A stretch of DNA of 48,996 nucleotides from an uncultured Erysipelotrichaceae bacterium (GTDB lineage Bacteria; Bacillota_I; Bacilli_A; Erysipelotrichales; Erysipelotrichaceae), in assembly GCA_900314905.1 (NCBI GenBank), contig OMXA01000014.1:1-48996 (forward strand). The letters run 5' to 3'. How positions within the stretch are numbered: the first letter of the stretch is position 1; each line of letters opens with the position of its first letter. Below, piece by piece: positions 18,041 to 26,609 of this stretch. The notes beneath the pieces were generated by a model, which made no database searches, was not told the origin of the DNA, and saw nothing but the letters and a program-made list of their open reading frames with translations. Both the position numbers and the translations under genes were made by a program.

Positions 18041-18083
18041 ATTTCTTCTTTTCCTTCCCTGTCTCTGAAACGATGTAGATACA

Positions 18084-18112
18084 TAAAAAAAGGAAGTATC
18101 ATCAGACTTCCT
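18084..18112 (-). terminator. Attenuator terminator in the opp leader
   Basis: On the minus strand AGGAAGT (complement of 18106-18112) pairs with ACTTCCT (18091-18097) around an 8-base loop, followed by about seven Ts. It stands some 50 bases before oppA, inside the transcribed leader, so it would stop transcription before the first structural gene. Confidence 0.7.
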
Positions 18113-18158
18113 GACAGAATGCCGGCACAGATGAAAAAACCAGAGCAGATTCCGTCAG
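18111..18158 (-). promoter_or_regulatory. Putative antiterminator stem in the opp leader
   Basis: In the RNA, CUGACGGAAU (18149-18158) can pair with AUUCUGUCAG (18111-18120): ten base pairs with one G-U. The 3' arm shares its last two bases with the terminator stem, so the two structures exclude each other. The 5' arm begins at the stop codon of the leader peptide, where a terminating ribosome would cover it. Confidence 0.6.
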
Positions 18159-18190
18159 TATTCCAGCTCACCCCTGCAACAGCACTTCAT
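18155..18190 (-). CDS. Leader peptide MKCCCRGELEY upstream of oppA
   Basis: An 11-codon reading frame with three successive Cys codons (TGC TGT TGC) as codons 3-5. AAGGAGG at 18198-18204 lies seven bases before its ATG, a near-ideal ribosome binding site, and a consensus promoter lies directly upstream. Its stop is at the 5' arm of the proposed antiterminator. Length, codon bias and position match leader peptides of classical amino-acid attenuators. The inferred role is sensing charged tRNA-Cys for control of the opp operon. Confidence 0.65.
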   Translation of the reverse strand: MKCCCRGELEY

Positions 18191-18217
18191 GACACTTCCT
18201 CCTTTATGCTTGCAAGG

Positions 18218-18246
18218 ATTCTACTTCTGCATTGATCTGATGTCAA
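18218..18246 (-). promoter_or_regulatory. Promoter of the opp operon
   Basis: Minus-strand TTGACA (18241-18246), a 17-base spacer and TAGAAT (18218-18223) form a near-perfect housekeeping promoter. The predicted start near 18211 gives a leader of about 170 bases before oppA. Confidence 0.8.
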
Positions 18247-18425
18247 CTGAAACTATCAGATGTCTCTTGGAGCAGATTCTATCTGATGCACGGCATTTTC
18301 AGGCACATGCAGATCGCGGAAGGAAAGGAGGCCAGACGGAACAGCCATCCGAAGAAATGAACCATCAGGTCAAAGAGGATCAGCGAGAAGTCATAGCAGC
18401 AAACCGGAGATCCCCGTATGATAAA

Positions 18426-18593
18426 TCATGCCGGCAGAATCATGCAAGCATGGTTCTGATCTGCTCTATCGCTTCTGCCGCCGTATCGAGGATTCAGCGG
18501 CTGAGGATCAGAGACCGACTGGAGCCTGGCAGCTTTGCAGCACGTCCTTTGACCGGCTGGCGAAAAGACAGAACCGAACCAGGAGGCTGACAT
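18426..18593 (-). CDS. Possible small ORF with strong ribosome binding site
   Basis: A 55-codon frame starting MSASWFGSVF after AGGAGG at close spacing. The composition looks random, it has no recognised domain, and the AGGAGG also forms half of an inverted repeat (18581-18603). The region 18247-18620 otherwise holds nothing I can identify. It is listed only because of the ribosome binding site. Confidence 0.15.
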   Translation of the reverse strand: MSASWFGSVFSPAGQRTCCKAARLQSVSDPQPLNPRYGGRSDRADQNHACMILPA

Positions 18594-18618
18594 GATTCCT
18601 CCTGTCCCATTCCAGAAA

Positions 18619-18646
18619 AGAAAAAACGCACAGACATCTGCCTGCG
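18619..18646 (-). terminator. Terminator after guaB
   Basis: Minus-strand CGCA and CAGA (with a GG bulge) pair with TCTG and TGCG over a two-base loop, followed by six Ts. It begins about 12 bases after the guaB stop. Confidence 0.6.
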
Positions 18647-18657
18647 CGCCTTTCCGC

Positions 18658-20166
18658 TTACTTATTGAATGAAGTATCCTTGTGCTTGACCATGACGTCG
18701 TGGGCTCCGCCTTCCACAATCGAAGTAGCAGAGACGAGCGTGAGTCTTGCCTTGTGCTGCAGCTCCGGAATATCGAGTGCCCCGCAGTTGCACATCGTGG
18801 ACTTGATCTTGGAGGTGGTCATCAGCACGTTATCATGCAGGAAGCCCGCATAAGGAACATAGGAATCAACGCCTTCCTCAAAGGAAAGCTTCTTGCCCTG
18901 GCCGAGATCGTATCTTCCCCAGTTGCGGGCTCGGTTGGAACCTTCCCCCCAGTATTCCTTGACATAGGAACCATTGATCATCAGCTTTTCGCCAGGTGCT
19001 TCTTCAAAGCGGGAGAAATAGCGTCCCAGCATGACGAAGTCCGCGCCCATCGCAAGGGCAAGAATAATATGGTAGTCATAGACGATGCCGCCGTCAGAGC
19101 AGATCGGGATATAAGTTCCGGTCTTCTCGAAGTATGCATCTCTTGCCTTGGCGACTTCCTGAACTGCGGTTGCCTGGCCTCTGCCGATGCCTTTGGTCTC
19201 ACGGGTGATGCAGATACTGCCGCCGCCGATGCCGATCTTGATGAAATCCGCACCTGCATCGGCAAGGTAATTGAAGCCATCCGGATCGACGACATTGCCT
19301 GCCCCGATCTTCACGGAATCCCCATAGTGCTCTCTGATCCAGTGAATCGTCTTTGCCTGCCAGCAGGTATAGCCATCGGAAGAATCAATGACCAGAATAT
19401 CTACGCCCGCATCGAGAAGTGCAGGAACCCGTTCTTCATAATCACGGGTATTGATGCCTGCCCCGACCATGAAGCGTTTTTCATGATCGAGCAGTTCATT
19501 CGGATGAGCTTTGTGACTCTCATAGTCCTTGCGGAATACGAGATAGACCAGATGATCATTTTCATCAACCAGCGGAAGCGTGTTGAGCTTGTGTTCCCAG
19601 ATCAGATCATTGCAGGTGCTGAGATTATCCGTGGAACGGCCGACAATCAGTTTCTCGCGCGGAGTCATGAACTCTTTCACCTTCGCATCAAGGTCGGCAT
19701 GTCCGATCCGGTAGTCACGGCTGGTGATCATGCCCAGTAGCTTGCCATTCGCAGTGCCGTCTTCGGTGACTGCCATGGTGCTGTGTCCGGTCTTATCGAG
19801 CAGTTCCAGCATCTCGCCGATGGTAGTATCAGGGGTTACGTTGGAATCAGATGGAACATAGCCTGCTTTATAATTCTTGACTCTCGCAACCATCGCTGCC
19901 TGTTCGGCAATCGGCTGAGAACCGAAGATGAAGGAGATGCCGCCTTCCTTGGCTAAGGCAATGGCAAGACGGTCGCCGGAAACGGACTGCATGACCGCAG
20001 ATACCATCGGGATGTTCAGCGAGATGGAAGGTTCCTCCCCTTTTCTGAATTTCACCAATGGGGTTTTCAGAGATACATTCTGAGGAATATTCTGTTCTTC
20101 GGTCAGACCTGGTACCAGAAGATATTCACTGAATGTATGAGATGCTTCCTGATAATAAGTTGCCAT
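18658..20166 (-). CDS. guaB: IMP dehydrogenase, Tritrichomonas-like type
   Basis: A 502-residue enzyme that oxidises IMP to XMP, the committed step to GMP. It has the TIM-barrel core with a CBS-domain insertion (about 105-220). The active-site loop is [19 protein letters not shown] with catalytic C319, and the flap [13 protein letters not shown] supplies R418 and Y419. These are the residue numbers I recall for the Tritrichomonas foetus enzyme, and the alignment by memory is close from end to end (start MA-YY, ending STMCNCGAL..., VEGGAHDV). GGGAGG precedes the ATG. It is divergent from proS with overlapping promoters. Confidence 0.93.
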   Translation of the reverse strand: MATYYQEASHTFSEYLLVPGLTEEQNIPQNVSLKTPLVKFRKGEEPSISLNIPMVSAVMQSVSGDRLAIALAKEGGISFIFGSQPIAEQAAMVARVKNYKAGYVPSDSNVTPDTTIGEMLELLDKTGHSTMAVTEDGTANGKLLGMITSRDYRIGHADLDAKVKEFMTPREKLIVGRSTDNLSTCNDLIWEHKLNTLPLVDENDHLVYLVFRKDYESHKAHPNELLDHEKRFMVGAGINTRDYEERVPALLDAGVDILVIDSSDGYTCWQAKTIHWIREHYGDSVKIGAGNVVDPDGFNYLADAGADFIKIGIGGGSICITRETKGIGRGQATAVQEVAKARDAYFEKTGTYIPICSDGGIVYDYHIILALAMGADFVMLGRYFSRFEEAPGEKLMINGSYVKEYWGEGSNRARNWGRYDLGQGKKLSFEEGVDSYVPYAGFLHDNVLMTTSKIKSTMCNCGALDIPELQHKARLTLVSATSIVEGGAHDVMVKHKDTSFNK

Positions 20167-20199
20167 GCAGTTTCTTTTTCCTCCCTAGTTATTTGGTAC

Positions 20200-20227
20200 A
20201 TTATAACTCACAACTTCATTCTGTAAA
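20200..20227 (-). promoter_or_regulatory. Promoter of guaB
   Basis: Minus-strand TTTACA (20222-20227), a 16-base spacer and TATAAT (20200-20205). It overlaps the upstream part of the proS promoter on the other strand, so the two genes may compete for polymerase. Confidence 0.6.
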
Positions 20228-20230
20228 TGG

Positions 20231-20236
20231 TATAAT
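20231..20236 (+). promoter_or_regulatory. -10 element of proS
   Basis: A perfect TATAAT 24 bases before the proS ATG, followed by the ribosome binding site AGAGG. No convincing -35 is present at normal spacing. Confidence 0.5.
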
Positions 20237-20260
20237 CAGACCCGATAAAGAGGACATTTT

Positions 20261-21973
20261 ATGAGATTGAAGAACAGTTTCTTCTACACCCTGAGGGAGG
20301 ATGTGAAAGACGAAGATTCCATCAGCGGGAATCTTCTGGTAAGGGCAGGATATATCCGCAAAAGCTCGGCTGGCGTATATATGCAGATGCCGCTTGGTTT
20401 CCGGGTCATCAGCAAAATCGAGGCAATTATCCGCGATGAGATGGATCGCACCGGCTGCCAGGAGCTTCTGATGCCGGCACTGATCCCGGAGGAAGTCTAT
20501 GTAGCTTCCGGCAGACGGGCTGGCTTCGGCAAAGATATGTTCACGCTGAAAGACCGCAAGGGGATGCCTTACTGCTTAGGCCCGACCCATGAAGAACTGT
20601 TTGCCGCAGCTGCGAAGATGCAGATCCGTTCCTATAAGGATATGCCGTTCTCGCTGTATCAGATTGAAACGAAGTTCCGCGATGAGCCGCGGCCGCGCTA
20701 TGGTCTGGTCCGGGTCAGAGAATTTGCGATGAAAGATGCGTATACGTTTGATAAAGACGAGGCAGGACTCGATGCTGCTTATGCAAAGCAGTTCCAGGCT
20801 TACAAGAATATCATGGACCGCCTGCATCTGAACTATAAGATCGTCCGGGCAGATACCGGAGTGATGGGCGGATTGCTCTCCGAGGAATTCCAGGCAGTTA
20901 CCCCGCTTGGGGAAGATATCCTCGTGCTCTGCGACAGCTGCGATTTTTCCAGCAATATCGAGGTCGCTCCCTGTGTTCCGGAGAAGCCCGCAGAAGAAGA
21001 AGCGGAACTTGAGAAAGAACTCATTGAGACCCCGAACAGCAGAACAATCGAAGAAGTTGTCAGCTTCCTGCATAAGGATGTCAGGAAGTTCGTGAAGACG
21101 CTGATCTACAATGTCGACGGAAAGCCGGTCGCAGTCATGGTGCGCGGGGATCGTGATGTGAATGAAGTCAAGCTCCGCAAGCTCTATCAGGCAGACAGCG
21201 TGGAACTGGCAGATCCGGAAATGGTCCGGGAAGCAACCGGCGCAGAGATCGGCTTTGCCGGTCCGATCGGCATCCGCTGCGAACTGGTTGCGGATCCGGA
21301 AGTCACCTATATGCAGAACTTTGTCGTCGGCGCAAACAAGACCGGATATCACTACACGAATGTGAACCAGAAAGACTTCAGGCCAGACAAGGTAGCTGAT
21401 GTGAGGAATATCATGGAAGGTGATATCTGCCCGAAGTGCGGCGGCAGGATTCACTTTGCCCATGGCATTGAATGCGGCAATACCTTCAAGCTCGGCACGA
21501 AGTATTCCAAAGCTATGGATCTGCAGTATCTCGATGCAGAGAACAAGCTTCAGTATGTCTGGATGGGAAGCTATGGCATCGGTCCTGGCCGCTGCATGGC
21601 TGCGCTGGTAGAACAGAATCATGATGACAATGGCATCGCCTGGCCGGCAGACATCGCTCCGTATGCGGCATCGATCGTCATCATCTCTACGAAAGATGAG
21701 GTGCAGAATCAGACCGCCGAAAAGCTTTACCAGGAACTGCAGGATCTCGGAGTTGATACGATTCTGGATGATCGTGATGCCCGTCCTGGTGTCAAATTCA
21801 AGGATATGGATCTGATCGGCATTCCTTTCCGGATCACGGTCGGCCGCGGTGCAAAAGACGGAATCGTGGAATTCAAGCCGAGAAATGGAGAGGCTGAAGA
21901 ACTTCCCGCTGAAGATGCTGCAAGGAAAGTCAAGGAGCTTCTTGAAGCAAGCCGCGTGAAAGTCCAGCATTGA
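20261..21973 (+). CDS. proS: Prolyl-tRNA synthetase
   Basis: A 570-residue class II synthetase of the bacterial type, charging tRNA-Pro. Class II motif 1 is near 40-65, motif 2 is FRDEPRPRYGLVRVREFAMKD in the 130-155 region, and motif 3 is GSYGIGPGRCMAAL near 430-445. The editing (INS) domain that removes mischarged Ala fills about 225-385. The anticodon-binding domain ends the protein. The insertion segment carries CDSC and CPKC pairs. No T-box is seen; the leader is short. Confidence 0.97.
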   Translation: MRLKNSFFYTLREDVKDEDSISGNLLVRAGYIRKSSAGVYMQMPLGFRVISKIEAIIRDEMDRTGCQELLMPALIPEEVYVASGRRAGFGKDMFTLKDRKGMPYCLGPTHEELFAAAAKMQIRSYKDMPFSLYQIETKFRDEPRPRYGLVRVREFAMKDAYTFDKDEAGLDAAYAKQFQAYKNIMDRLHLNYKIVRADTGVMGGLLSEEFQAVTPLGEDILVLCDSCDFSSNIEVAPCVPEKPAEEEAELEKELIETPNSRTIEEVVSFLHKDVRKFVKTLIYNVDGKPVAVMVRGDRDVNEVKLRKLYQADSVELADPEMVREATGAEIGFAGPIGIRCELVADPEVTYMQNFVVGANKTGYHYTNVNQKDFRPDKVADVRNIMEGDICPKCGGRIHFAHGIECGNTFKLGTKYSKAMDLQYLDAENKLQYVWMGSYGIGPGRCMAALVEQNHDDNGIAWPADIAPYAASIVIISTKDEVQNQTAEKLYQELQDLGVDTILDDRDARPGVKFKDMDLIGIPFRITVGRGAKDGIVEFKPRNGEAEELPAEDAARKVKELLEASRVKVQH

Positions 21974-21980
21974 TCTGAAA

Positions 21981-22009
21981 AGCAGAGGAGAATACTCCTC
22001 TGCTTTTTC
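21981..22009 (+). terminator. Terminator of proS
   Basis: AGCAGAGGAG and CTCCTCTGCT form a perfect 10-base stem with an AATA loop, followed by TTTT. It begins eight bases after the proS stop. Confidence 0.9.
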
Positions 22010-22013
22010 GAAC

Positions 22014-22038
22014 TCCCGGATCGTCCGGGACTTTTTTT
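22014..22038 (+). terminator. Second terminator after proS
   Basis: TCCCGGA and TCCGGGA around a three-base loop, then C and seven Ts. It is a backup just downstream of the first terminator. Confidence 0.85.
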
Positions 22039-22044
22039 GATCAG

Positions 22045-22076
22045 AAAAGTCCGCCCTGCAGAACTGCAGAGCGGAC
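22045..22076 (-). terminator. Terminator of the hydrogenase operon
   Basis: Minus-strand GTCCGC-T-CTGCAG pairs with CTGCAG-G-GCGGAC (22049-22076) around TT, followed by TTTT. It begins about 16 bases after the hydA stop. Confidence 0.8.
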
Positions 22077-22092
22077 AGGAGAATGAGGAAGA

Positions 22093-23859
22093 TCAGTCGC
22101 TGAAGATATGGAAGCGCTGCTTCGGTGTGTAAGTCGTATGGAGCAGTTCTTCTGCAAGCTCACTGCCTGGAGCGCCAAGGAAGTCTTCATAGGCTTTCTG
22201 GATCTGCGGGTTGTCAGAGCTGACCCGGACCTCGCACGAAGCGTCTTCTTCATAGAGAGCCTTCATGCGAAGTTCTTTATAGCCATACCCTAGCTTCCCG
22301 TTCTTGATGGAAGCAGGAATGATAGACTGACCGCCGCCGTTCAGACAGCCGCCCGGGCAGCCCATGACTTCGATGAAGGTATACTTGGAAGTTCCATTCT
22401 TCACTTCTTCCAGAAGCGGTTTTGCTGCAGTCATGCTGGAAGTGATGGCAATCCAGAGCTTGGTTCCGCCAAGTTCTACCTGTGCTTCCTTTACCCCTTC
22501 CATGCCGCGGCATGCCATGAAGTCCACTTTCTCAAGCTTATGCCCATCCAGCTTCTGCTTGACCGTACGGAGCGCTGCTTCCATGACACCGCCGGTTGCA
22601 CCGAAGATGACGCCGGCACCGGAATAATCGCCCATGAGATCCTGATCGAATTCTTCATCCGGGAGTTCATTGAAGTCAATGCCGAAGAGCTTGATCAGTC
22701 TTCCGCATTCTCTGGTGGTAAGAACTGCATCGACATCCGGATATTCCTGGGTCTTGCACTCCGGACGATGAATCTCGGATTTCTTTGCCGTGCATGGCAT
22801 GATGGACACGACATAGATATCTTTCGGATTCACATGATGCTTCTTAGCCCAGTAGCTCTTGATCATCGCTCCCATCATCATATGCGGAGACTTTGCCGTG
22901 GAAAGATGCGGCAGCAGTTCTGGATATTCATATTCGATGTAGCGGATCCAGCCAGGCGAACAGGACGTGAACATCGGCAGCACACCGCCATGATTCAGAC
23001 GTTCCAGCAGCTCATTGCCCTCTTCCATGATGGTGAGGTCGGCAGCGAAGTTGGTATCATAGACACGATCGAACCCGCATCTTCTCAAGGCTGCAGCCAT
23101 CCTGCCGGTGACTCTGGTTCCGATCGGAAGGCCGAACTCTTCGCCGAGCGATGCCCGGACTGCCGGAGCCGTCTGCACGATGACAACCTTTTCCGGATCA
23201 TTCAGTGCATTGACCACATCCGTGATATTCTCTTTTTCCGTCAATGCGCCAGTCGGGCAGTTGATCACGCACTGGCCGCACTGCATGCAGTCGACATCTT
23301 TCATGCTCTTGCCATAGATCGGGGCGACAATGGTCTTGAAGCCGCGGTTTTCCAAGCCGAGGATGCCGAGTCCCTGAACCTTGCGGCAGGTCTCGATGCA
23401 GCGCTCGCAGAGCACGCATTTCGTCGTATCACGGACAATTCCGTAAGAGAAGTCATCATAGGAAGGCTTCGTATGCTCGCCTTCGAATTTATCCGTTCGA
23501 ATCCCCAGCTCTTCTGCAAGCGTCTGCAGTTCGCAGTTCTGATTGCGCTTGCAGGACAGGCAGTTCTTGCTGTGGTTGGACATGATCAGTTCGACTGTGT
23601 TGCGCCGGCCGGCCAGAGCCCGTTCGCTGTTGGTCCATACTTCCATGCCTTCGCTGACCGGAGTGGTGCATGCACTTAGCAGAGAACGCGCTTTCTTGAC
23701 TTCGACCAGGCATACCCGGCAGTTGCCGGATTTGTTGATATTTCTCAGATAGCAGAGCGTAGGAATCCTGATGCCGGCATTGCGAGCGGCTTCCAGAACC
23801 GTCTGACCTGCTTCTGCTGTTACGCTGCGGTTATTGATCTTCAGATGTACTTCAGTCAT
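22093..23859 (-). CDS. hydA: NAD-linked [FeFe]-hydrogenase catalytic subunit HydA
   Basis: A 588-residue cytoplasmic enzyme that makes or oxidises H2. An N-terminal [2Fe-2S] domain has C36, C47, C50 and C64. A His-ligated cluster follows (H96, C100, C103, C109), then two [4Fe-4S] clusters (C148/151/154/158 and C191/194/197/201). The H-cluster domain shows TSCSPGW (C300), MPCTAKK (C356) and EVMGCPGGCLNGGGQ (C501, C505). The first motif has Ser where many enzymes have a second Cys (TSCCP); I believe this variant is common in NAD-linked enzymes. It is last in the operon, with HydB just upstream. Together with HydB and HydC it should form the electron-bifurcating complex that couples NADH and reduced ferredoxin to H2. 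Confidence 0.95.
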   Translation of the reverse strand: MTEVHLKINNRSVTAEAGQTVLEAARNAGIRIPTLCYLRNINKSGNCRVCLVEVKKARSLLSACTTPVSEGMEVWTNSERALAGRRNTVELIMSNHSKNCLSCKRNQNCELQTLAEELGIRTDKFEGEHTKPSYDDFSYGIVRDTTKCVLCERCIETCRKVQGLGILGLENRGFKTIVAPIYGKSMKDVDCMQCGQCVINCPTGALTEKENITDVVNALNDPEKVVIVQTAPAVRASLGEEFGLPIGTRVTGRMAAALRRCGFDRVYDTNFAADLTIMEEGNELLERLNHGGVLPMFTSCSPGWIRYIEYEYPELLPHLSTAKSPHMMMGAMIKSYWAKKHHVNPKDIYVVSIMPCTAKKSEIHRPECKTQEYPDVDAVLTTRECGRLIKLFGIDFNELPDEEFDQDLMGDYSGAGVIFGATGGVMEAALRTVKQKLDGHKLEKVDFMACRGMEGVKEAQVELGGTKLWIAITSSMTAAKPLLEEVKNGTSKYTFIEVMGCPGGCLNGGGQSIIPASIKNGKLGYGYKELRMKALYEEDASCEVRVSSDNPQIQKAYEDFLGAPGSELAEELLHTTYTPKQRFHIFSD

Positions 23860-23877
23860 TGTCAGGGTTCTCCTTTC

Positions 23878-25674
23878 CTAGGACCGTTCCACTGCACCGA
23901 ACCGGCAGACGGTCATGCAGGTACCGCACTTGATGCACTTGGACGGATCGATCCGGAACGCTTCCTTCCCGGCGACACCGGTAATTGCATCAACCGGACA
24001 GTTCCTTGCACACATGGAGCACTTGCGGCAGTTATCCGGGTTGATCTTGTAAGTAAGCAAAGCTTTGCAGACTCCTGCAGGGCAGCGCTTCTCCTTGATA
24101 TGAGCCTCATATTCCCCTCGGAAATGCTGCAGAGTGGAAAGAATCGGGTTCGGTGCTGTCTGACCGAGACCGCAGAGTGCAGTATCCTTGATCTCATAGC
24201 AGAGCTTCTCCATCTCATCGAGCATTTCCATGGTGCCTTCGCCTTTCGTGATCTTCGTCAGCATCTCCAGCAGGCGCTTCGTTCCAACCCGGCATGGCGT
24301 GCACTTTCCGCAGGATTCTTCAACGATGAATTCCATATAGAACCTGGCAACATCAACCATGCAGTTATCTTCATCAAGGACGATCATGCCGCCGGATCCC
24401 ATCATGGAACCTGCCTGGATCAGTGATTCATAATCAATCGGCGTATCCAGTTCTTTTTCCGTCAGGCATCCTCCGGAAGGACCGCCGGTCTGGACTGCCT
24501 TGAATTCCTTGTTGTTCGGGCAGCCGCCGCCGATCTCATAGATGATCTCGCGGAGTGTTGTCCCCATCGGAACCTCTACAAGCCCCGTATTCCTGATCTT
24601 TCCGCCAAGCGCGAAGACCTTGGTTCCCTTGGACTTTTCCGTGCCGATGGAAGCGTACCAGTCAGCGCCTTTATTGATGATCTGCGGAACATTCGCAAGC
24701 GTTTCGACATTGTTGATGCTGGTCGGCTTGCCCCAGACCCCGGAAACAGCCGGGAATGGCGGCTTCGGGCGCGGCATGCCTCTCTGTCCTTCAATGCTTG
24801 CAATCAATGCGGTTTCTTCGCCGCATACAAAGGCACCTGCACCAAGACGGATCTCGATATCGAAATTGAAGCCGGTACCGAAGATATTGTTTCCAAGCAG
24901 GTTCAGATCTTCAGCCTGCTTGATGGCAATCTTCAGACGATGCACGGCAATCGGGTATTCCGCGCGGACATAGATATAGCCCTTCTGAGCACCGACTGCA
25001 TAAGCCATGATGGCCATGCCTTCCAGGACTGCATTCGGATCGCCTTCGAGAATCGAACGATCCATGAAAGCACCTGGATCGCCTTCATCGGCGTTGCAGA
25101 TGACATATTTCTCCGTTCCGGGCGCATCTTTCTCAAACTGCCACTTCACCCCCGTCGGGAATCCTGCTCCGCCTCTTCCGCGCAGGCCGGACTTCTTCAT
25201 GACATCGATGACTTCCTGAGGTGTCATCGTGGTCAGTGCCTTGCCCAGGGCTTCATAGCCATCCATGGCAATATATTCCGTGATGTCTTCCGGATTGATC
25301 TTGCCGCAATTGCGCAGTGCAATCCGTTCCTGCTTCTTGTAGAAGTTGATCTTGTCGATCTCCAGGATCTTCTCATGCGTCTCACGGTCCTCATCGCTGA
25401 GTTCGAGATCCTTGACAACTCTTCCTTTGTAGAGATGCTCGGAGACGATGCGCTCGACATCTTCCGGCTTCACATGGGAATAGAATACCTTGTCCGGATA
25501 GACAGCAACAATCGGTCCCTTCTGACATAAGCCGAAGCAGCCGGTCTTGACCACTTTCACTTCATCCTGAAGTCCGAATTTCTGAATCTCTTCGATGAAA
25601 TTATCGTAGATTTTCGCGGACTGGCTGGCAGTGCAGCCGGTGCCTGCGCAGCAGAGTACATTCGTACGGATCAT
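23878..25674 (-). CDS. hydB: Hydrogenase flavin subunit HydB (NuoF-like)
   Basis: A 598-residue diaphorase subunit. An N-terminal thioredoxin-fold [2Fe-2S] domain has C9, C14, C46 and C50. The NAD/FMN-binding core follows with GRGGAGFPTG at 166-175 and NADEGDPGAF. A [4Fe-4S] site is at C455, C458, C461 and C501. A C-terminal ferredoxin domain has two clusters (C549/552/555/559 and C580/583/586/590). It is the site of NAD(H) reaction and presumed bifurcation in HydABC enzymes. AGGAGG precedes the start; 18 bases separate it from hydA. Confidence 0.95.
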   Translation of the reverse strand: MIRTNVLCCAGTGCTASQSAKIYDNFIEEIQKFGLQDEVKVVKTGCFGLCQKGPIVAVYPDKVFYSHVKPEDVERIVSEHLYKGRVVKDLELSDEDRETHEKILEIDKINFYKKQERIALRNCGKINPEDITEYIAMDGYEALGKALTTMTPQEVIDVMKKSGLRGRGGAGFPTGVKWQFEKDAPGTEKYVICNADEGDPGAFMDRSILEGDPNAVLEGMAIMAYAVGAQKGYIYVRAEYPIAVHRLKIAIKQAEDLNLLGNNIFGTGFNFDIEIRLGAGAFVCGEETALIASIEGQRGMPRPKPPFPAVSGVWGKPTSINNVETLANVPQIINKGADWYASIGTEKSKGTKVFALGGKIRNTGLVEVPMGTTLREIIYEIGGGCPNNKEFKAVQTGGPSGGCLTEKELDTPIDYESLIQAGSMMGSGGMIVLDEDNCMVDVARFYMEFIVEESCGKCTPCRVGTKRLLEMLTKITKGEGTMEMLDEMEKLCYEIKDTALCGLGQTAPNPILSTLQHFRGEYEAHIKEKRCPAGVCKALLTYKINPDNCRKCSMCARNCPVDAITGVAGKEAFRIDPSKCIKCGTCMTVCRFGAVERS

Positions 25675-25680
25675 ATACGA

Positions 25681-26058
25681 TCAAGCCTCCTGTGCCTTCT
25701 TTGCGGCATCAACCGTATATTCTTCTACGATGTGCCCCTTGCCGATGTGCTCTTCAAGAACCTTTGCTGCCTTTTCCGGTGTCATGTGGACATAGGTGGT
25801 ATGCTCGCCATCTTTGCCATACACCTCGACGATCGGCTCATAGACGCACATGCCGATACATCCGGTCTGCGTCACCACGCAATCGTAGCTGTGCGCAGCA
25901 GTCTCTTCTACCAGACGCTTGAGCACCGGTCTTGCGCCGGCAGCGATTCCGCAGGTGGCCATGCCGACAACCACACGGTAACCTTTTTCACTGTCTCGCA
26001 TCTCGACCTTCTTTAAAGCAGCTTCTCTCATTTTCTTGAGATCTTCCAGACTCTTCAT
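25681..26058 (-). CDS. [2Fe-2S] thioredoxin-like ferredoxin, HydD-like
   Basis: A 125-residue protein with a thioredoxin-like [2Fe-2S] fold. Candidate ligands are C36 (MATCGIAAGA), C60, C67 and C71 (QTGCIGMCVYEP). By position, between a GHKL ATPase and HydB, it matches HydD of the Acetobacterium woodii hydrogenase operon, where the order hydC-hydE-hydD-hydB-hydA is reported. It is probably an electron-transfer subunit of the same complex. Its ATG overlaps the stop of the upstream gene. Confidence 0.8.
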   Translation of the reverse strand: MKSLEDLKKMREAALKKVEMRDSEKGYRVVVGMATCGIAAGARPVLKRLVEETAAHSYDCVVTQTGCIGMCVYEPIVEVYGKDGEHTTYVHMTPEKAAKVLEEHIGKGHIVEEYTVDAAKKAQEA

Positions 26059-26609
26059 TCGTTCTCCTCCTTGATCTGCTTTATTCCTTCGCTGATGTAT
26101 TCTTTCATCCAGAGCAGGACTTCAGGCGTCTGCAGGGGCACACCTGCCAGCTGTTTCCTGATCTCTTCGGATTCAAAGACAAATTCATTCTGATCAGTGC
26201 AGTAGCGCAATACGTAGTCGATGGAATCATCTGCTGAGATGCAGTCCATCATCATCTCACCAAGATCTCCCATTTCCGGTGTATCAATGCAGTCTCTCTG
26301 CACAGAAGCAGAAACGATCGTTCCCTTTCCAACTTCACTTTCAATCTCGAACCTGCCATTGCACTGCTCTGTCATTCCTTTCAGAAATGCCACTCCCATG
26401 CCGACTCTTCGGGTCTTTCGCGTTGTCGTGAATGGGTCTGATACGCTTGCGGCAAGTTCCGGACTCATTCCCTTCCCATCATCCTGAACGATCATCTCAA
26501 TCACATTCTCTATCCGGCTATCCCGGATCTTCACAAGAATATGCTTTGCACCAGCCTGGATGCTGTTCATCAGGATCTCAAGAATCTGCATTGCCAGATC
26601 CTGCATCAT
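26055..26609 (-). CDS. GHKL-type ATP-binding protein, HydE-like
   Basis: A 184-residue protein with a histidine-kinase-type ATPase fold and no sensor or phospho-acceptor domain. The N-box is in ILEILMNSIQAGA, the G1 box is DDGKGM, and VGMGVAFLKGM and GKGT are the later boxes. The C-terminal 70 residues are an unrecognised acidic helical region. It matches the position of A. woodii hydE. GGAGG precedes both a GTG at 26612 and this ATG; the ATG has the better spacing. It overlaps the PHP gene stop (TGATG). A regulatory or assembly role is inferred. Confidence 0.75.
   Translation of the reverse strand: MMQDLAMQILEILMNSIQAGAKHILVKIRDSRIENVIEMIVQDDGKGMSPELAASVSDPFTTTRKTRRVGMGVAFLKGMTEQCNGRFEIESEVGKGTIVSASVQRDCIDTPEMGDLGEMMMDCISADDSIDYVLRYCTDQNEFVFESEEIRKQLAGVPLQTPEVLLWMKEYISEGIKQIKEENE

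Noticed and set aside
18041-18211. T-box or S-box (SAM) riboswitch as the explanation of the opp leader
   Set aside because: No AAGGTGGTACC-type T-box motif and no S-box core are present; the translated Cys peptide and alternative stems fit attenuation better.
18189-18590. 133-codon plus-strand frame upstream of the opp operon
   Set aside because: It runs antisense through the opp promoter and leader peptide and has no coding character.
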